Origin: Clostridia bacterium
Lineage (GTDB): Bacteria; Bacillota; Clostridia; Peptostreptococcales; Acidaminobacteraceae
DNA length: 64,000 bases
Assembly (NCBI GenBank): GCA_016937975.1
Contig: JAFGVN010000051.1
Span: 18,118-82,117, forward strand
Direction: 5' to 3'
Each line of letters begins with the position of its first letter. Positions within the stretch are counted from its first letter, which is position 1. Positions 41,914-50,326 of the stretch are shown here, piece after piece. The notes beneath the pieces were generated by a model that had not been told where the DNA came from, made no database searches, and worked only from the letters and a program-made list of their open reading frames with translations. The position numbers and the translations under genes are program-made.

Positions 41914-43148
41914 TAAAACCTCCTTTGTATTTCTTGCTTAAGCTGATAGGTTAAATCGTTTTTTGCTTCCCATTGACCTTCTAATGATGTTGGAAATTCT
42001 CTATGAATATTGAACTGAATTAAAGGATTTAATTTTATCTGATGACCCTCACTGCCAACCTCAGTAATTGAAACAATCTTAAATTTCTTCATATAGATAA
42101 TGATATCTAACGCACCTGCAATGACTTCAAGTTCTAAACTCTTTTGATAGTGCTTTAACATCATTTGAATTCTGGGAAATGTGGATTCAACACTTTGTGC
42201 ATGTAATGTCCCAATAATTCGATGATCCGTATAACCGGCTTTGAGAAACTCATATATTTCCTCCCCTATGAGTTCCCCAATACAGTATCCATCTAGAGAC
42301 ATGGTCAAACCATCTTTGATTAAGGTATTTAAGGCTTCTGATTTTTGTTTTTTATCAACTTTCTGAACAATAAAATTACCATGACTTAGGTAAAGTTCGC
42401 TTTCTGATTCACACACAAGAAATCTCTCTGTATAGGGCAATTCATTTAAAATAGCCCTAAGTAAGGTTGTTTTACCAGCAGCACCTTTACCTACAATTAA
42501 AATTCGTGCTGAGGTTTTTATAAGTTGTCTTATAAGCTCATACACTTTTTTATCCATCATTTTTGCATGAACCAGATCATTTAAATCATAGGAATTCATT
42601 CGATGTTTTCGAATTGTCATGGATGCACCAGAAGTGTTTCTAGGTTCTATTGTTACATTTATTCTTAATCTGTAATTCAAGTCAGCTACCCTAGCATGTG
42701 CATCACTTTCATTTAGAACACCCCCTAATCGAATGACAATTAATTTACAATAGGCTGCTAAGCTCGCCTCGTTTTGAAAAACAATTTCAGAAATGAACTT
42801 CTGTCCATTTTTCTTATACATAATGTAGTTGTAGCGACATACATCAATATCGGTTATATCATCATCTTCAATTAAAGGCTGCAATATGCCATAACCAAAC
42901 ATAAAGTCCATCACTTGGGTCACAATATTATGCCTATTAAAACTAAAATGATGGTGCTTATCTAAATAGGATAGAATTTCTTTTTCTAGTAATTCTTGAT
43001 CTACCTGTCCTGATTTAACATCCACAATTAACGGACCTTGATGCAAAATAATATACTGTGTAATTTCCTGTATGAGTTCTTGAGTTAATAAATCTGTTTT
43101 GCTATTATCATTGTTTAACTTAATATGATGACTACTTACAAGACTCAT
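41913..43148 (-). CDS. CpaF/TadA-type secretion ATPase
   Basis: 411 residues. N-terminal CpaF domain with MFGYGILQPLIEDDDITDID and ASMTIRKH, Walker A GKGAAGKTTLLRAILNELP, Walker-B/Asp-box region SLDGYCIGELIGEEIYEFLK and GTLHAQS His-box. It powers assembly of a Tad/Flp pilus. Compared with family consensus (GGTGSGKTT, VGEVRGxEA) several positions are altered. GGAGGTGAATAGAA before ATG 43148. Confidence 0.87.
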   Translation of the reverse strand: MSLVSSHHIKLNNDNSKTDLLTQELIQEITQYIILHQGPLIVDVKSGQVDQELLEKEILSYLDKHHHFSFNRHNIVTQVMDFMFGYGILQPLIEDDDITDIDVCRYNYIMYKKNGQKFISEIVFQNEASLAAYCKLIVIRLGGVLNESDAHARVADLNYRLRINVTIEPRNTSGASMTIRKHRMNSYDLNDLVHAKMMDKKVYELIRQLIKTSARILIVGKGAAGKTTLLRAILNELPYTERFLVCESESELYLSHGNFIVQKVDKKQKSEALNTLIKDGLTMSLDGYCIGELIGEEIYEFLKAGYTDHRIIGTLHAQSVESTFPRIQMMLKHYQKSLELEVIAGALDIIIYMKKFKIVSITEVGSEGHQIKLNPLIQFNIHREFPTSLEGQWEAKNDLTYQLKQEIQRRF

Positions 43149-44097
43149 TTCTATTCACCTCCTTCATCATTTTATAGATTAACTTCTCCCATTGTTTTTT
43201 TGTATTTGAATTACCAATTTTCGTTAATGGATAGTGATGAATTAATGCGCTATCTCTTATTTTGTTATATGAAATATTTCCCAGGTAATACCCTTGGACC
43301 ATTTCTTTAAAGAGCTTATTGTTCATCTGATTTTTTTGATGATTAAATAAGACATACCATGTTTTATGCTCAGTAAGATCTTGTTTTACTGATAAGAAAT
43401 CCATTTGTCTTTTCATACACTTTAATTCTGGCAAGCGACCTTTTAATGGAATAATGTTAAGATCTGATTCCATAAGACCTACACAGGTAAAGGCATCATA
43501 AATAAAAGCATTTGTATTTAAAATTACAAGATCATAATGTAGTCTTAATACTTTGATGACTTCATTAAATGCATCCAGTCTAAAGTATTCATAATCATCT
43601 AAACGATAACTTCCTGAAAAGAAAAATAAATTTCTGATTTTATGACTTTTTATTGCTACATGATCGAGATATTTCCTAGACAGTAATTGCTTGTAATGTC
43701 CATCAATTAGAAGATTAATGCCTGTAGACTGTGATAAAGATAATTGACTATATACAGATTTAACATATGTATTCACATTGAGGTAAACTTCAAGTGAAGG
43801 CATTAATCTATCTGTATCCAATAAGGCAATTCTATGATTGGGATATTTTCTGGAAAGTTGTACTGCCAACTCTGCTGTAAATTGTGGCTCATCAAAAATG
43901 GTAATTATCTTATTTTGAATAGGTGAATCATAGACAACTTCTTGCACTTTTTTTGGTCTCTTCTTTTGTATATATTCTTCAAGTAATTTTTGATGAGATT
44001 CATTTAACAAACCAAATAGATAAGCACGTTTCTTCTTATTTAATTTCTCTTGATTAATAATTTCACCTAATCTTTGAATTTTTGCATGATGATGCAT
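43132..44097 (-). CDS. TadZ/CpaE-like ParA-type protein with degenerate P-loop
   Basis: 321 residues from ATG 44097 (AGGAGGTAATC). The MinD/ParA core can be seen: NKIITIFDEPQFTAELAVQL in place of the KGGVGKT P-loop, DTDRLMPSLEVYL (Walker A' Asp) and LRLHYDLVILNTNAFI. No Walker A lysine is present, so ATP binding is doubtful. TadZ-type proteins position the pilus machine. First gene of the Tad cluster; overlaps CpaF by 17 bp. Confidence 0.72.
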   Translation of the reverse strand: MHHHAKIQRLGEIINQEKLNKKKRAYLFGLLNESHQKLLEEYIQKKRPKKVQEVVYDSPIQNKIITIFDEPQFTAELAVQLSRKYPNHRIALLDTDRLMPSLEVYLNVNTYVKSVYSQLSLSQSTGINLLIDGHYKQLLSRKYLDHVAIKSHKIRNLFFFSGSYRLDDYEYFRLDAFNEVIKVLRLHYDLVILNTNAFIYDAFTCVGLMESDLNIIPLKGRLPELKCMKRQMDFLSVKQDLTEHKTWYVLFNHQKNQMNNKLFKEMVQGYYLGNISYNKIRDSALIHHYPLTKIGNSNTKKQWEKLIYKMMKEVNRNESCK

Positions 44098-44187
44098 GAT
44101 TACCTCCTGGAAAATATTGTAAATTAATTGTGCCACAAGTTTTTTAATATGTCAAATTTTTCCATATATTTTCTAAAAAAAATACAC

Positions 44188-44214
44188 TTGCTTTTTTCTT
44201 ACAGTTGATATAAT
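44188..44214 (+). promoter_or_regulatory. Promoter of the 123-residue protein gene
   Basis: TTGCTT (44188-44193), 15-bp spacer, TATAAT (44209-44214). The spacer is short. Confidence 0.5.
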
Positions 44215-44249
44215 ATGTTATGGAACTCTTGAAAGGAAAGGAGATCATC

Positions 44250-44621
44250 ATGAATAGCAACTTAATGCCAATTTTATCAAGCATTTCAAAATTGCCAATT
44301 GATACATTTCAAATAGATACTAAGAATGATGTCATCAAATTAAATTTTATTTCAGATGATAAACAAGGTAAAATTAAAGAAATTATTTTTAATGAAGTAA
44401 CTTCTTTTTATTATTTAGATCATGACAAAAAATCTGATGAAACAATCAAGCAAAGTTTAAATAATATTATGTATGTAGGCTATCAGGCTTCTGATTATAT
44501 TAATGCACCAGAAGATGAAAGTAACATCTCAATTCCAAATTTTATCATTGAGCTTAATGACTCCAATATGTTCATTGAAGCAAATTCAATTGTGATTGAC
44601 TCTGAAACGTATATGGTATAA
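44250..44621 (+). CDS. Hypothetical protein, 123 residues
   Basis: AAGGAAAGGAGATCATC decides the ATG at 44250. The product is acidic, with no membrane segment; alternating hydrophobic pattern suggests a mainly beta fold (DVIKLNFISDD, KIKEIIFNEVTSFYYLD, FIIELNDSNMFIEANSIVI). I recognise no family. It is a single gene on the plus strand with a promoter and a strong terminator, so it is real. Function unknown. Confidence 0.75.
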   Translation: MNSNLMPILSSISKLPIDTFQIDTKNDVIKLNFISDDKQGKIKEIIFNEVTSFYYLDHDKKSDETIKQSLNNIMYVGYQASDYINAPEDESNISIPNFIIELNDSNMFIEANSIVIDSETYMV

Positions 44622-44629
44622 GGAAATGC

Positions 44630-44655
44630 AAAAAGACAGTAAACACTGTCTTTTT
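44630..44655 (+). terminator. Bidirectional terminator between the 123-aa gene and the dehydrogenase
   Basis: AAAAAGACAGT and ACTGTCTTTTT form an 11-bp stem with a 4-nt loop; T5 on the right and A5 on the left serve both converging genes. Confidence 0.93.
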
Positions 44656-46084
44656 ATATTTCTAGGCAAACATATTTAGTTTCTAAGAATTCCTCTATAC
44701 CAAAGTGACCACCTTCTCTACCTAAGCCGCTTTCTTTAAAGCCTCCAAAAGGAGCCTGTGCCGTAGATGGGGAACCTGTATTAAAACCTACTATACCATA
44801 GTCCAATTTTTCTGAAACCCTAAATCCTCTTGAAACGGATTCAGTAAAAAAGTATGCAGCCAGACCATATGGTGTGTTATTGGCAATATTTATAGCTTCT
44901 TCATCGGATTTAAAAGTTATGATTGGAATTACAGGACCAAAGGTTTCTTCTTGAAGCATCTTCATTTCTTCAGTAACTCGATCAATAATTGTTGGTTCTA
45001 TAAAATACGAAGAAGGATTAGAATCAATTCTTCTTCCACCAACAACAATATTTCCACCTTTCGCTTTTGCGTCCTCAATGTGATCCATTATTTTTTCAAA
45101 TCCTTTATGATTTATAATAGGTCCAAGCTTAACCTGATCTTCAAAACCATCTCCAATTTTAAGTTTTAAAACAGCTTCTGTTAATTTCCTCAAATATATA
45201 TCTTTAACTTTCTCATGGACTAAAACCCGATTGGTTGCTATGCAAACCTGTCCACAGTTTCTGAATTTCGATGCAATAGTACCTTCTACAGCTTTATCGA
45301 TGTCAGCATCTTCAAAAACAATAAACGGTGCATGTCCACCAAGTTCTAGAGAAATTTGCTTTACAGTATCTGCAGCCTGTTTCATTAAAAGCTTTCCAAC
45401 TTGGGTTGAACCCGTAAATGTAATTTTTCTTACTTTTGAACTGTTCATCACAACTTCAGTAATTTTTTTTGCATCAGCAGTGACGCAATTGACTACACCT
45501 GGTGGAAAACCAACGCGATGAACCAATTCAAAGAATTTTATAGCTGTTAATGGTGTTTCTTCTGAAGGCTTAACGATAAAAGAACAACCTGCCGCTAAAG
45601 CTGGAGCTAATTTTCTTGTAATCATAGCAAAGGGAAAATTCCAAGGTGTAATACCATAAACAATACCTACAGGTTGTTTCCTCACTAATATTCTTTTATT
45701 TACTTGAGAAGCCGGTATAATTTCTCCATTAATTCTTTTACCTTCTTCACTATACCATTTTAAAAAACTGGCACCATAATAGATTTCTCCCAAAGCTTCT
45801 GGGTAAGGCTTTCCATTTTCTTTTGTCAAAATTCTTGCTAAATCCTCTTTTTCTGCCATTACCAAATCATATAACCGTTCAAGGTAATCGCATCTTTCTT
45901 CAGCAGTTAAATTTGACCATATCTCAAAGCCTTTATCAGCACTCATAATGATTTTTTCCATGTCCGTTGCTGTTGCATATGTAATTTGATCAAGGATTTC
46001 TCCATTAGCAGGATTCAAAACACTAATTGAGTCATTCCCATCTGATTCTAGCCAATTACCATTATAATATAATAAATGTTTCAT
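44654..46084 (-). CDS. NAD(P)-dependent succinate-semialdehyde dehydrogenase-like enzyme
   Basis: 476 residues of the aldehyde dehydrogenase superfamily: GITPWNFPFAMITRKLAPAL, ISLELGGHAPFIVFEDADID (catalytic Glu), KFRNCGQVCIATNRVLVH (catalytic Cys in GQVC), and C-terminal APFGGFKESGLGREGG. GabD-type succinate-semialdehyde oxidation is likely, but other C4-C5 aldehydes are possible. RBS AAGGAGGAAATTCA before ATG 46084. Cytosolic; monocistronic. Confidence 0.92.
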   Translation of the reverse strand: MKHLLYYNGNWLESDGNDSISVLNPANGEILDQITYATATDMEKIIMSADKGFEIWSNLTAEERCDYLERLYDLVMAEKEDLARILTKENGKPYPEALGEIYYGASFLKWYSEEGKRINGEIIPASQVNKRILVRKQPVGIVYGITPWNFPFAMITRKLAPALAAGCSFIVKPSEETPLTAIKFFELVHRVGFPPGVVNCVTADAKKITEVVMNSSKVRKITFTGSTQVGKLLMKQAADTVKQISLELGGHAPFIVFEDADIDKAVEGTIASKFRNCGQVCIATNRVLVHEKVKDIYLRKLTEAVLKLKIGDGFEDQVKLGPIINHKGFEKIMDHIEDAKAKGGNIVVGGRRIDSNPSSYFIEPTIIDRVTEEMKMLQEETFGPVIPIITFKSDEEAINIANNTPYGLAAYFFTESVSRGFRVSEKLDYGIVGFNTGSPSTAQAPFGGFKESGLGREGGHFGIEEFLETKYVCLEI

Positions 46085-46221
46085 TGAATTTCCTCCTTTT
46101 GTTTATCTTACCATAAGATAGGCTTTTGAGTTGATCATTATCAGTTTTTTTAGGAAATGGTGTACATTTCCATAGAGCATTAGTATAATAATATTAGAAT
46201 GATAAGATGAGAGGAGCCATC

Positions 46222-46668
46222 ATGAATACCATTATTACTTTCACACTAAAGGATTTGTTATTGAGCGGCGTTTATTTAGCTTTAATTATTATGTTAATTT
46301 ACATTATCAAATTTCTTATAAAAGCAAATCAATCTTTAAAAAATATCAATAAAGTCGTAGAAGAAAATAGAATTCAAATTGATCAAATACTGAAAGAAGC
46401 ACCTGGTATTGCGACTCACGTCAATACAATCAGCGAAGAAGTTGCACATGATCTTCAACAATTCAGAGGTACAATTGATAATATTTCTGAAACAAGTGAA
46501 GAGGTTACTGGCGTGATTAAAGAAAATAAATCTGTTGTTGGTGGCTTAACTTCAATCTTTCATACTGCAAGCATAGCAAAAGGAGCCTACAATAAATTCT
46601 TTACAAAAGATGAAGAGGATCCAAGAGAGAATGACGTTCCAAGACATTCTGAAGAAAATAATGACTAA
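46222..46668 (+). CDS. DUF948-like membrane protein
   Basis: 148 residues from ATG 46222 (GAGAGGAG 6 nt before). One N-terminal helix (about 8-32), then a long heptad-rich coiled coil (NQSLKNINKVVEENRIQIDQ, VNTISEEVAHDLQQFRGTID), then a highly charged tail. This fits DUF948 coiled-coil envelope proteins of Firmicutes. Plus strand among minus genes. Its terminator is shared with the next gene. Confidence 0.75.
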   Translation: MNTIITFTLKDLLLSGVYLALIIMLIYIIKFLIKANQSLKNINKVVEENRIQIDQILKEAPGIATHVNTISEEVAHDLQQFRGTIDNISETSEEVTGVIKENKSVVGGLTSIFHTASIAKGAYNKFFTKDEEDPRENDVPRHSEENND

Positions 46669-46671
46669 TTA

Positions 46672-46711
46672 AAAGCAATAGATCAAACTATAAAGTTTGC
46701 TCTATTGCTTT
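46672..46711 (+). terminator. Bidirectional terminator between the DUF948-like and CCA-like genes
   Basis: AAAGCAATAGA-CAAACT and AGTTTG-TCTATTGCTTT pair with a small bulge around an ATAA loop; T and A runs on the two sides. Confidence 0.87.
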
Positions 46712-48073
46712 ATTAATGTAATCTATAATTGTTGAACGGTCATATCTTAAATTACCGAGAAATACTTTTGCTTTTACTTCATCCAACAAAATCAACATTT
46801 TGGCGTCCGAAATTTTTTGATGGATTTCCAAAGTCGTAATCTCACTATTTATACTTTGAATTTCAACAAATTTGCTGATGTAATTTAGCATATAAGATTC
46901 AAGCTTTTTCAAATAAATTTCATTTTCCTTTTCACTAATTAAATCAATATATTGTATCAGAAGAACATCAATCGTATATTCATTAAACTCCTCAAAAAAA
47001 TTATACTGCTCTTCTAAATCCATCCACTGATTAATGAGTTCTTCTCTTATATCTAAAAAAGTATACCGATTATTTTGAACGACTTGTGAATAATAATAAC
47101 ATGCCTCTTCACCAAGGTGAAAATAATTACAGAAATCTAGAAATGCTGGTTCATAACGTTCAGGTGCATTCTGTTTCAAGTTCATACATAAATGAGCATT
47201 ATAAAACAATACCGAAAACTTTAATAGTTGAAGTCTTGATAGACCACACTGGAAGGTTTTGTTTAAATTTTGCTTCAAGACACGATAGATTGAATCGTTA
47301 AAATAATCGGTCTTTATCATAATACTTTCAAGGATTTCCAAACTCTTCAAGCCTTTCGAAAAAATGCTAAAATCAAGAGACTGCATAGCTTGTATCAAGG
47401 GATAATGTTTTTCCAATGCACCAAGATTATTTAATAAATGAATATATTTTGATGCATGACTATAAGAAAGTATTTTAAAAAACTCATAACTTAAATCTTC
47501 TTTTGTATAAGTTATCTCTTGCTTTTGATTTTTAAGATATGCAATGGTTTCCTCATGCAAATCAAAGCTATATTTTGCCATTAAATGAATCATTTTATAA
47601 ATAAGATTTCCTTGATTCGTAATATAACTCATATTAATAGGTTCAATTAAATTAGCTCTAATACTCATTCTTTTGTGATACGGATCAATCCATCTTGCAT
47701 AGAATACCTTATCTTTATAATGATACTTGTTAAAACTGTTTTCATGGTGATCAGAAATCTTAATCACAACGCTTTCAATATTGAATTCAGCCAATTTTAC
47801 TTTCTCAATATAATCTCTAAATTTCATTTGAGTCATACTAAGGGTAAAGCGTTCATCTAGAAAATCTATTTTGTAATTTTTTTCGTTTTTAATCACATTT
47901 AAAGCATACAGCTTCTGTATCCCTTTAATCCAAGTTTCAACTTCAAACTCTACAATAATTTCATAATAATCTATATCTTGATATAAAATATATTCCAAAG
48001 TTGTTTTCTGTGATATGTAAAATGATGTCCCAATTAAACGGGTAATCAGTTTCATTTCATTAATTTCAAACAT
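46688..48073 (-). CDS. Divergent CCA-adding-enzyme-like protein without catalytic motifs
   Basis: 461 residues. Central part RANLIEPINMSYITNQGNLI, YKMIHLMAKYSFDLHEETIA, YLKNQKQEITYTKEDLSYEF and ASKYIHLLNNLGALEKHYPL matches, in order, the neck/body region of class II tRNA nucleotidyltransferases (R..RA.RFA...F......L...I....E..L.....L...L). The N-terminal head lacks the DxD/GxVRD active site, and the place of the HD motif reads FYNAHLC. Thus it is probably a pseudo-enzyme or RNA-binding protein. GGGGGAATTCAT before ATG 48073. Function unknown. Confidence 0.6.
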   Translation of the reverse strand: MFEINEMKLITRLIGTSFYISQKTTLEYILYQDIDYYEIIVEFEVETWIKGIQKLYALNVIKNEKNYKIDFLDERFTLSMTQMKFRDYIEKVKLAEFNIESVVIKISDHHENSFNKYHYKDKVFYARWIDPYHKRMSIRANLIEPINMSYITNQGNLIYKMIHLMAKYSFDLHEETIAYLKNQKQEITYTKEDLSYEFFKILSYSHASKYIHLLNNLGALEKHYPLIQAMQSLDFSIFSKGLKSLEILESIMIKTDYFNDSIYRVLKQNLNKTFQCGLSRLQLLKFSVLFYNAHLCMNLKQNAPERYEPAFLDFCNYFHLGEEACYYYSQVVQNNRYTFLDIREELINQWMDLEEQYNFFEEFNEYTIDVLLIQYIDLISEKENEIYLKKLESYMLNYISKFVEIQSINSEITTLEIHQKISDAKMLILLDEVKAKVFLGNLRYDRSTIIDYINKAIEQTL

Positions 48074-48308
48074 ATGAATTCCCCCTATACTCTTTATATC
48101 ACAATTTCAAGAAAATTCAAACAATTGAGAGAGGAAGGATTTCCATAATCAAAATAACTAGTTTTTTTTGACCTTTTTTATTAAAATAATGATAAAATGT
48201 AAAATTTTTGATATTTTTTTGTGTAAAACAAATTCTGCTGGGTAGTTACACAGTGTAATGATTTGATTGTAGTTTATTCATAAATTTAGCAATTGGATAG
48301 TATATTAG

Positions 48309-48337
48309 TTGACATTTATTGCCACTCTTTATACTAT
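48309..48337 (+). promoter_or_regulatory. Promoter of the abrB-like gene
   Basis: TTGACA (48309-48314) with TACTAT (48332-48337) at 17 bp, or TATACT (48330-48335) at 15 bp. The upstream 240-bp spacer is AT-rich with no other gene. Confidence 0.7.
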
Positions 48338-48381
48338 TGTATTGAAGTAAAATGTGAAATTTGTCAAAAGGAGGAAAAATC

Positions 48382-48627
48382 ATGAAATCAACAGGTATCG
48401 TTAGAAAAGTTGATGAGTTGGGTAGAGTAGTTATCCCTATTGAATTAAGAAGAACTCTAATGATTGGAGAAAAAGACGCATTAGAAATTTTTGTTGAAGC
48501 AGATACCATCATCTTGAAGAAGTATGAGCCAGCATGTGTATTCTGTGGCCAAGCAAAAGGGGTCCAAAATGTTAAAGGCAAGAATATTTGTCCGAGTTGT
48601 ATTGAAGAAATCACTCAGCTAAAGTAA
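48382..48627 (+). CDS. abrB: AbrB-family transcriptional regulator with zinc-finger tail
   Basis: 81 residues from ATG 48382 (AAAAGGAGGAAAAATC). N-terminal SpoVT/AbrB swapped-hairpin domain (MKSTGIVRKVDELGRVVIPI, ELRRTLMIGEKDALEIFVEA) and C-terminal CVFCGQAK...CPSC (two CxxC). In Bacillus, AbrB represses transition-state genes; clostridial members regulate sporulation and stationary phase. Next to rsmI, as in Bacillus. The high-quality promoter and RBS suggest abundant expression. Confidence 0.92.
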   Translation: MKSTGIVRKVDELGRVVIPIELRRTLMIGEKDALEIFVEADTIILKKYEPACVFCGQAKGVQNVKGKNICPSCIEEITQLK

Positions 48628-48644
48628 TGACTAAAAATAATAAA

Positions 48645-48679
48645 AGTAGAGCCTGGAAAATCCAAAACTCTACTTTTTT
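48645..48679 (-). terminator. Bidirectional terminator between abrB and rsmI
   Basis: AGTAGAG/CTCTACT (48645-48674) with an inner TGGA/TCCA helix; T6 on the plus side and A-rich on the minus side. Confidence 0.8.
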
Positions 48680-49503
48680 ATTTTGAGCGATACATCATAA
48701 ACATCTCTTTTAGGGATTTGCCTTTCTTTAGCAACCATTGCAATGGCTTCTTTCTTGTTGATACCTTCATTCATATAATAAATAAGATGTTCTTCTATAC
48801 TCATTTGAATCTCTTGAATGACTTTTTCTTCTCCACCTTCAAGTATTAAAACGAATTCACCCTTAACTTCCTTAGCTTCAAAATAGCTTAAGGCATCATT
48901 TATATGACCTCTATAGTATTCCTCATATTTTTTTGTCAATTCCCTTGCAATAACAATATGTCGATTACCTAAAACCAATTCCATGTCTTTCAAAGTTTCT
49001 TTTAATCGATGTGGCGACTCATAAAATATTATTGTTTCAGTTATGTTTTTTATTTGATTAAGTCTCTCTTTTCTAACCTTCTTTTGACGATCCAAAAAAC
49101 CTTCAAAGAAAAATCTTCTAGTAGATAACCCTGATGCTGCAAGAGCAGTAATGACTGCAGATGGACCAGGTAATGCAACCACTGGAATATTATCTTCTAT
49201 ACATAACTTAACCAAATCCTCTCCAGGATCTGAAATACCAGGCATACCAGCATCAGAAACTAGTGCAATGGATTGTCCTATCAGTAAATTCTCAATGAGT
49301 TGAGGTCCACTTGTCGTTTTATTATGTTCATGATAACTTACCAATTTGTTTTTTATTTCAAAGTGATTTAAAAGTTTCAAGGTATGTCTTGTATCCTCAG
49401 CAGCGATCAAATCAACTTCCTTTAAGGTTTTGATTACACGATAACTAATGTCATCTAAATTGCCGATAGGTGTTGGACATATGTATAACGTTCCTACAGA
49501 CAT
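48670..49503 (-). CDS. rsmI: 16S rRNA (cytidine1402-2'-O)-methyltransferase RsmI
   Basis: 277 residues. TLYICPTPIGNLDDISYRVI, AEDTRHTLKLLNHF, SDAGMPGISDPGEDLV and FYESPHRLKETL are the RsmI/YraL motifs of the tetrapyrrole-methylase fold. Modifies C1402 of 16S rRNA. It lies 10 bp downstream of the trmN6-like gene, as in Bacillus yabB-yabC. AAGGAGGTAAAA before ATG 49503. Confidence 0.97.
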   Translation of the reverse strand: MSVGTLYICPTPIGNLDDISYRVIKTLKEVDLIAAEDTRHTLKLLNHFEIKNKLVSYHEHNKTTSGPQLIENLLIGQSIALVSDAGMPGISDPGEDLVKLCIEDNIPVVALPGPSAVITALAASGLSTRRFFFEGFLDRQKKVRKERLNQIKNITETIIFYESPHRLKETLKDMELVLGNRHIVIARELTKKYEEYYRGHINDALSYFEAKEVKGEFVLILEGGEEKVIQEIQMSIEEHLIYYMNEGINKKEAIAMVAKERQIPKRDVYDVSLKIKK

Positions 49504-49513
49504 TTTTACCTCC

Positions 49514-50251
49514 TTAAAATACGTCTATTCCCACGTTTTCATAAATTTCATATATTGCCTTTGTATAATTTCGGTCTTCATCATAAACATAAAGATTATC
49601 TCCATATTTTAGTTCAGAATTTCCATTTTTTATACACTTAACTAAAACAATATTAGGGACTTTATCATGATGTGGATATACAAATTGTACTAGTTTGGGC
49701 TCTAATTTATATTTTCTGCAATAATAAAATATATCCACTAACCGCATTGGTCTGTGTACCATATAAAAATGACCCTTTTCAACTAAAAGTTCTGAAGCCG
49801 TTCTTATGAAATCCTCAAGATTTCCTGTTGTTTCATGACGAGCATGTGCTTTCACATCATCGTTATTGATTAGAGCATCACCTTTTTTAAAATAAGGAGG
49901 ATTTGATATCACAACATTTACACTGGATTTTTTCAGATGGTTAAATACATGATTGATATCAGAGTGAATGATATGAATATTGTCAATTTTATTTTTTTTC
50001 AAAGATCTTTGAGCAAGTTCAATCACTTCTATTTGCTTCTCAACACCATAATAGGTTGTGTGAGGGTGTTTGATATTTAACAGAAGAGGAATAATTCCAT
50101 TTCCCGTTCCAAGATCTACAACGGTTTGATTTTTTTTTACATTAGCAAAATGACTTACCAAAACTGCATCAATACCATAAGAAAACCAATCTACATTCTG
50201 ATAAATGCCATATCCATTTTCTTTAATTAAATCAAATCGAATATTATTCAT
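49514..50251 (-). CDS. tRNA1(Val) (adenine37-N6)-methyltransferase-like (YabB)
   Basis: 245 residues. VDLGTGNGIIPLLLNIKHPH (SAM-binding) and the NPPY catalytic motif in VVISNPPYFKKGDALIN are as in TrmN6/YabB. It methylates tRNA adenine in the anticodon loop. The Shine-Dalgarno sequence (AGAGAACCC) is weak. Lies between rsmI and a terminator that ends the ricT operon. Confidence 0.92.
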   Translation of the reverse strand: MNNIRFDLIKENGYGIYQNVDWFSYGIDAVLVSHFANVKKNQTVVDLGTGNGIIPLLLNIKHPHTTYYGVEKQIEVIELAQRSLKKNKIDNIHIIHSDINHVFNHLKKSSVNVVISNPPYFKKGDALINNDDVKAHARHETTGNLEDFIRTASELLVEKGHFYMVHRPMRLVDIFYYCRKYKLEPKLVQFVYPHHDKVPNIVLVKCIKNGNSELKYGDNLYVYDEDRNYTKAIYEIYENVGIDVF

Positions 50252-50296
50252 GGGTTCTCTAAAACACTCCTTTGCCTTATTCTAAGCCAATGATTC

Positions 50297-50326
50297 AAAA
50301 AAGCAAGGATTATCCTTGCTTTTTTT
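50297..50326 (-). terminator. Terminator after the lepB-holB-ricT operon
   Basis: AAAAAAGCAAGGA and TCCTTGCTTTTTT form a 13-bp stem with a 3-nt loop, followed by T6 on the minus strand. Confidence 0.9.

Noticed and set aside
48246..48614. 122-codon frame antisense to abrB
   Set aside because: Opposite to a well-supported gene with promoter, RBS and family motifs; no own RBS.
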